Shown: positions 60,014-64,000 of the stretch, in pieces | How the letters are laid out: every line of letters starts with the position of its first letter | How positions within the stretch are numbered: the stretch's first letter is position 1 | NCBI GenBank assembly: GCA_051881315.1 | Contig: JBJEPQ010000027.1 | Span: 1 to 64,000 of the forward strand | Length of the DNA: 64,000 nt | Source: CAG-488 sp051881315 | GTDB taxonomy: Bacteria; Bacillota; Clostridia; Oscillospirales; Acutalibacteraceae | Direction of reading: 5' to 3' | The notes under the pieces: generated by a model | What the model was told of the DNA's origin: nothing | Database searches by the model: none | Seen by the model: the letters and a program-made list of their open reading frames with translations, nothing else | Made by a program: the position numbers and the translations under genes

Positions 60014-62203
60014 TCACCTCTTCTTTGTGAATCGGAATTCGCTTATCATAAAGCCGTCAAGCGGCTCTGTTATTTCAAGATCGGCGCATCCGTTTTGCAG
60101 ATACTCCTTCGGGATATCGTAAACAATGCTCTGATATCCGCCGGCAAGATATTTCTTCTCATATTCCTCGTCACGTCTGCCGCCGAACTGCGCTCCGTCA
60201 TGGACAACGTTGCCGTTGACCGTGACCTTGTGATGAATGATCTTATCATTCGGACGGGATTTGTAGGTCACTCTCAGCTCGTAATCTCCGCCCGTCAGGC
60301 CTGCAACCTTACAGTCGAAATTAAAGTGGTCGTAAACCTTGGTCATACACATCGGCAGAGCCGCATCGGCATTGTCGTCGCCTCTGAAATTCATATAAAA
60401 TTCGCCCTTTTGCTTGCCGGCAACCTCAAAGCCCTGCTCTGCAAACGAGAAATAATACTCGTCCTTTGCGACCTTGTTTCTGTCGATTATATCCGTCATA
60501 TATTCCCTGTCGGGATGCTGTTCAAGCTTGTTAAGAAGATACTGCCTGTCGGTTACGGGCATATCTATCGTGTCGAGCGTACAGCCTCTTTCAACTCCCA
60601 TTCCGCCGAAATGCTCAACATCAAGCTGCATACCTATCAGCTTGAAAAGACTTTCCGCAAGAGGGAAAAGACTGCCCCTGAGCTCCTTGTATTCCGCCGA
60701 AAACTCGGTTGAGAGGATCTCCTTTGCTTTCTCAAGCTTGCCCTTTCTGATCTGAGTTTTTGCATCGTCTATCAGATCAAGCTCGAAAATTCTGCGGTCA
60801 CGGACGATTTTGTCACAGCTTGCACGGAAAAGTAAGAGGACAAATCTCCAGTTTTCCTCCAGCCTTTCGGTTTTCATCTGCATAAGATTGTTGAAAACAT
60901 TATCGACCGATGAATTTTCGGCAGGATCGCCGTTCCAGTTCTGCTCCAATCCGAAAATAACGTCAACCATTTTTTCGGTATCTGTTTCAGGGAAGAACGA
61001 ACGGGCATAATCCCTGAGAATTTCACGAAGTTCGCTGTCGGGATCAAAGTCCAATGCGCCGAAAACGAACTTATTAACATCGTCGTTGACTCCCTCGGAA
61101 TAGGATACGCTTCCGCAGACATACTGCTTTGTGAGCCTGTGGACAAGCCTGTACTCGCTCGGACGGGGATTGACAGCCTCACGGCTGAGCGTTGAGGCAT
61201 AGGCATAGTGCCAGTCCTCACGGTCAAAGTGTACGGGTATCTCACAGCGGACATTATGGCCTACATCGGGATAGTAACGGATCGGATATTTCAAATCTAT
61301 CGAACGGCGCATTGTGTCAAGAGTGAACGGGTGATTCGGTCCGTAGACAACACCGTCGATCTCCTCGGGCAGCTTCGCCATTTCTTTTATAAATCTGTCG
61401 CCCCAGTCATCGTATTCGTGCGGCGCCTGAGCCGACGGCCAAAGCTCCATATCTGGGAAGTGCTTGTTAAGCTCCCTCTTTACTGTCTTACAGCGCTTGA
61501 AAAAGTCCTCCGCCTGCAGATCGCCCGGATCGCCTCCGGGAGGGAAGAAGATATTGAATTCAGGAATATCCTTGCAGTTTTCAACAAGATATTCCGCACT
61601 TTCGCCGTCGCTTCGCTTGCTTGTAAAAGGACTCCACATTGAAAAATCAATATCGAGCCTCTGACAGATAGCCGACTTGAGCTTTGTAATCTCCTCAAAG
61701 CTGTATTTCATCAGCTTCGTCGGCTTCTCGTCCTTGCCCAGACAGCCCTCGACCGTGTTCATACCGAACATCATAAGATCTCTAATATATCTTTCGTACT
61801 GCTTCTCGTCCCACGCCTCATATGTATTGTTCATATCGGTGTAGCTGAGCTGATGACCTCTGACCGGCATATACGGCGAATAGTCGCCGCTGATATCCTT
61901 AGTCAGCACAAGCTCGCCGTCACGGACGACGCTCTTTCTGAGAAACATTGAGTAACCGTAGATCAGACTGCGAAGACGGTGTGCGGTGACGGTAATTTTT
62001 TTTCCGTCCTGCTCAATTCGGAAATCCTCACTGTCGCTCTCGTCAACAAGCTTCAGCTCAATATAACATTCGCCCTCGGGCTTGCTTACAACAACGGGAG
62101 CTTTGCCCGTTCTCATTTCAAGCTCCTCGGCAAAAAGTTCTGCGGCAAAAATTTCTTTTTCCTTTGACGCAGATATTACAATATCGTTAAAGACATAATT
62201 CAA
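60014..62203 (-). CDS. Large glycoside-hydrolase-like protein, unknown specificity
   Basis: 729 residues, no signal peptide. The first 130 residues resemble the alpha/beta domain found before the catalytic barrel of GH20, GH67 and GH84 enzymes (AAELFAEELEMRTGKAPVVV, then GYSMFLRKSV). A TIM barrel with YMPVRGHQLSYTDMNN and later IRYYPDVGHNV follows. The C-terminal 120 residues look like a carbohydrate-binding beta-sandwich. I cannot assign catalytic residues. The start is a TTG at 62203 with AAGG ten bases upstream. It is co-transcribed with a glycosyltransferase gene and is likely an intracellular glycosidase or uronidase. Confidence 0.7.
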   Translation of the reverse strand: MNYVFNDIVISASKEKEIFAAELFAEELEMRTGKAPVVVSKPEGECYIELKLVDESDSEDFRIEQDGKKITVTAHRLRSLIYGYSMFLRKSVVRDGELVLTKDISGDYSPYMPVRGHQLSYTDMNNTYEAWDEKQYERYIRDLMMFGMNTVEGCLGKDEKPTKLMKYSFEEITKLKSAICQRLDIDFSMWSPFTSKRSDGESAEYLVENCKDIPEFNIFFPPGGDPGDLQAEDFFKRCKTVKRELNKHFPDMELWPSAQAPHEYDDWGDRFIKEMAKLPEEIDGVVYGPNHPFTLDTMRRSIDLKYPIRYYPDVGHNVRCEIPVHFDREDWHYAYASTLSREAVNPRPSEYRLVHRLTKQYVCGSVSYSEGVNDDVNKFVFGALDFDPDSELREILRDYARSFFPETDTEKMVDVIFGLEQNWNGDPAENSSVDNVFNNLMQMKTERLEENWRFVLLLFRASCDKIVRDRRIFELDLIDDAKTQIRKGKLEKAKEILSTEFSAEYKELRGSLFPLAESLFKLIGMQLDVEHFGGMGVERGCTLDTIDMPVTDRQYLLNKLEQHPDREYMTDIIDRNKVAKDEYYFSFAEQGFEVAGKQKGEFYMNFRGDDNADAALPMCMTKVYDHFNFDCKVAGLTGGDYELRVTYKSRPNDKIIHHKVTVNGNVVHDGAQFGGRRDEEYEKKYLAGGYQSIVYDIPKEYLQNGCADLEITEPLDGFMISEFRFTKKR

Positions 62204-62215
62204 ATCATCACGACC

Positions 62216-62244
62216 TTGATTATTTTTTCAATTTAGTATATCAT
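62216..62244 (+). promoter_or_regulatory. Promoter of the FkbM gene
   Basis: TTGATT (62216-62221), 17 bases, TATCAT (62239-62244). It overlaps the divergent promoter for the GH-like gene. Confidence 0.5.
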
Positions 62245-62264
62245 AAAATAAGTTGACTAAGCAA
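62235..62264 (-). promoter_or_regulatory. Promoter of the GH-like/glycosyltransferase pair
   Basis: On the minus strand TTGCTT (62264-62259), 18 bases, TATACT (62240-62235) with TG one base before it, an extended -10. Confidence 0.55.
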
Positions 62265-62281
62265 TAGAAAGCGATGAAATA

Positions 62282-63346
62282 ATGACCGAAAAAATAAACG
62301 AAAATAACGTTTGGAATTCGTTAAAGGAAACAAAGCTTCCGATCGTAATTTACGGAATGGGCAACGGTGCGGATATGATAATTGACAGGCTTGAAGCACT
62401 CGGCATAAGCGTTGCGGATATTTTTGCAAGCGACGAATTTGTCAGAGGTCACTCTTTCCGAGGAAAACGGGTGCTCAAATACTCCGAGGTCACGGAAAAA
62501 TACGACGATTTTGTCATAGTGATGGCATTTGCCGTTCACGACAGAAAAATGCTTGAGCGTGTTCGGGAGCTTGCAAAAAAGCACACCCTGTATTTTCCCG
62601 ATGTTCCCGTTGTCGGTGACGGTGTTTTTACAAGAGAATATGTTGAGGAGCATAACGCAGAGTTTGATGAAGCCTACTCTCTTCTGAGCGACGAAAAATC
62701 CAGAAAAAGTTTTGTTGATATTCTCAATTTTAAAGTCAGCGGAAAGGTTGAATATCTCTTTGACTGCGAGACCGAAAAAGATTATGTTTATCGCAATTAT
62801 CTCCGCCTCGGCTCTGAGGAAATACTGATGGATCTCGGCGCATACGACGGCGACACGGTCAGGGAATTTCTTGAAGCGACCGACGGGAAATACAGAAAGA
62901 TATATGCCGTTGAAGCCGACCGAAAAAATTATAATAAGCTCACGGAAAAGACGGCTGAGCTTGAAAATATCGAGGCCTTTAATCTTGCCGCATGGGACAA
63001 AAAAGCTATCCTGCATTTTGAAAAAAAGAAAGGCAGAAACTCAAAGCTTTCCTCTGCGGGCAAAACGGAAATCCCTGCCGACAGCGTTGACAACATTCTC
63101 GGCGGCAGAGAGATAACCCTTTTGAAAATGGATATAGAGGGAAGCGAAGAAAAAGCTCTCATCGGCGCAGAAAAAACGATCCGCCGTTACAGACCTAAGC
63201 TCTATGTCTGCGCTTATCACCGCAACAGCGATATGTTCATTTTGCCGAAAAAGATTTATGAGCTTTGCCCCGGATATAAAATTCATTTTGCTCATCACCC
63301 ATATGTCCCTGCGTGGGAATCAAATTTTTATTGTGATATTGATTAA
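62282..63346 (+). CDS. FkbM-family methyltransferase
   Basis: 354 residues. Residues 1-125 form a Rossmann-like domain with YGMGNGADMIIDRLEA. The methyltransferase domain (about 175-350) has the SAM motif LMDLGAYDGDTVREF, IYAVEADRKNY and the FkbM trait LLKMDIEGSEEKAL. FkbM proteins O-methylate sugars or natural products; here a surface glycan is likely given the GT2 neighbour. Ribosome binding is weak (AAGCGATG). The N-terminal extension is often seen in this group in gut Firmicutes. Confidence 0.88.
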   Translation: MTEKINENNVWNSLKETKLPIVIYGMGNGADMIIDRLEALGISVADIFASDEFVRGHSFRGKRVLKYSEVTEKYDDFVIVMAFAVHDRKMLERVRELAKKHTLYFPDVPVVGDGVFTREYVEEHNAEFDEAYSLLSDEKSRKSFVDILNFKVSGKVEYLFDCETEKDYVYRNYLRLGSEEILMDLGAYDGDTVREFLEATDGKYRKIYAVEADRKNYNKLTEKTAELENIEAFNLAAWDKKAILHFEKKKGRNSKLSSAGKTEIPADSVDNILGGREITLLKMDIEGSEEKALIGAEKTIRRYRPKLYVCAYHRNSDMFILPKKIYELCPGYKIHFAHHPYVPAWESNFYCDID

Positions 63347-63367
63347 ACGTTTACTTCGTGGTATAAT
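63339..63367 (+). promoter_or_regulatory. Promoter of the CPBP-family gene
   Basis: TTGATT (63339-63344), 17 bases, TATAAT (63362-63367); the -35 overlaps the end of the FkbM gene. Confidence 0.7.
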
Positions 63368-63398
63368 GAAGCGCATTTGTAAATAAGGGTGTGAATAA

Positions 63399-64000
63399 AT
63401 GAGTAATCCAAGGGGAAGAGCTTTGCCGGATCTTCTGTCAATGTATTTCGTAATGCTGATACTCCACAGTCTGGATGTTCTGTTTTTGAAATCTGATCTG
63501 ACAGTCCTCGGTGAAAACTTCTATGCACAGTTTCTCTGCTTTACCGTTATAGTAATGCTGGTTCTTTTCAAAAGAGAACGCATCAGAAATCTCGGAATAA
63601 GCGAGAAAAAGGAAAAATTCAAAACCGCCGCCATATTCGGCACGGTTTTTTCAACCGTACCTCTGCTTGCAATTCTTGCAGGTGAGCTTGCCGTTGCGAA
63701 GGCTTTTTTACCTCAGGCAATCAATATCAGCTTTAAGACTCCGAATATCAGCTTTGTCGAAAGCAACGGTCTTTTGTCGCCTGCCTCCTGCATCATCATA
63801 TTTTTTTCTACAACGCTTTTTGCTTCGTGCTTCAAAGAGATGTATTTCCGCGGCATCCTGCTTCACAAGCTCGAAAAGCTCGCAAAATTTAAAAGTGCAA
63901 ATATTTTTCAGGCGATGCTTTACACCGCATTTGTTATCCCTCTGTTTTTGCGAGAATTCTCCGACAAAGAGAACGAAAAAACTCCCGGCTTAATCGTACT
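63399..64000 (+). CDS. CPBP-family intramembrane protein (partial, cut at the right edge)
   Basis: 200 residues are visible, no stop before the edge. Hydrophobic segments at about 14-30, 38-56, 80-95 and 135-150. FKEMYFRGILLHKLEKL corresponds to the CPBP (Rce1/Abi-like) motif 1, EExxxR, but with lysine in place of the first glutamate, so protease activity is uncertain. The gene was read by hand from the ATG at 63399, with AAGGGTG seven bases upstream. The promoter at 63339-63367 supports it. The second and third CPBP motifs would lie beyond the window. Confidence 0.7.
   Translation, partial: MSNPRGRALPDLLSMYFVMLILHSLDVLFLKSDLTVLGENFYAQFLCFTVIVMLVLFKRERIRNLGISEKKEKFKTAAIFGTVFSTVPLLAILAGELAVAKAFLPQAINISFKTPNISFVESNGLLSPASCIIIFFSTTLFASCFKEMYFRGILLHKLEKLAKFKSANIFQAMLYTAFVIPLFLREFSDKENEKTPGLIV

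Overview
The window looks like the chromosome of an anaerobic gut member of the Clostridia (Bacillota), most likely near the Ruminococcaceae/Oscillospiraceae. This rests on strong Shine-Dalgarno sites and sigma-A promoters close to TTGACA-17-TATAAT, several TTG starts, dockerin modules on two secreted proteins, a flavodiiron oxygen-detoxification protein, RqcH, the tRNA m1A22 methyltransferase, a DUF1846 protein, and many glycan-catabolism genes. Genus cannot be fixed from the sequence alone.

Layout. (a) 1-3.5 kb: an A/T-richer segment with a DUF234-type ATPase, a small DNA-binding-like protein and a tyrosine recombinase, ending at a tRNA-Arg(CCG) gene; probably the end of an integrated element. 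(b) 3.6-8.5 kb, minus strand: a secreted M6-type metalloprotease with a C-terminal dockerin, a polysaccharide flippase and an ECF-transporter S component. (c) 8.6-10.8 kb: a four-domain flavodiiron protein, preceded by a long inverted repeat over its promoter and by an unlisted 45-residue small ORF with its own near-consensus promoter. (d) 10.8-17 kb: hexuronate operon (two HAD phosphatases, uxaC, uxaB, uxaA). (e) 17-24 kb: a GPH-family symporter divergent from a TetR regulator plus a DUF5054 (GH38-like) protein, sharing one palindromic operator; a rhamnosidase-like GH78 protein converges on it. (f) 24-32 kb: inositol operon (GPH transporter, iolC, iolD, iolE, iolA/mmsA, iolG) without iolB or iolJ.

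(g) 32.4-40.3 kb: a secreted repeat-rich protein, exodeoxyribonuclease III, an exported orphan, dCMP deaminase, secA, and a secreted PI-PLC-like phosphodiesterase. (h) 40.3-45.3 kb, minus strand: GH2 beta-galactosidase, a TIM-barrel sugar isomerase, and a dockerin-bearing secreted protein. The last two are read as one ORF only because of the length of an A7 run. The C-terminal domain of the dockerin protein resembles that of the secreted protein at 32.4-33.5 kb. (i) 45.4-48.9 kb: DUF1846 protein, S51-like peptidase, secreted metallophosphoesterase. (j) 49.2-50.6 kb, minus strand: ispE and a small membrane protein with an HExxH motif. (k) 50.7-58.8 kb: a long housekeeping operon (DUF1858, trmK, nif3-like, rqcH, polA, a dehydrogenase remnant, an LMW-PTP/RimI fusion, tsaD). 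It ends in a 156-bp element with perfect 35-bp inverted terminal repeats. (l) 59-64 kb: GT2 glycosyltransferase, a large GH-like protein of unknown specificity, FkbM methyltransferase and a truncated CPBP-family membrane protein.

Together, regions c-h describe a plant- or host-glycan scavenger: uptake by GPH symporters, intracellular hydrolysis (GH2, GH78, GH38-like), and routing of uronates and inositol to central metabolism. Dockerin proteins suggest attachment to cohesin scaffolds or a related surface system encoded elsewhere. Dispersed palindromic elements sit in the intergenic gaps near 40.4, 49.1 and 58.9 kb.
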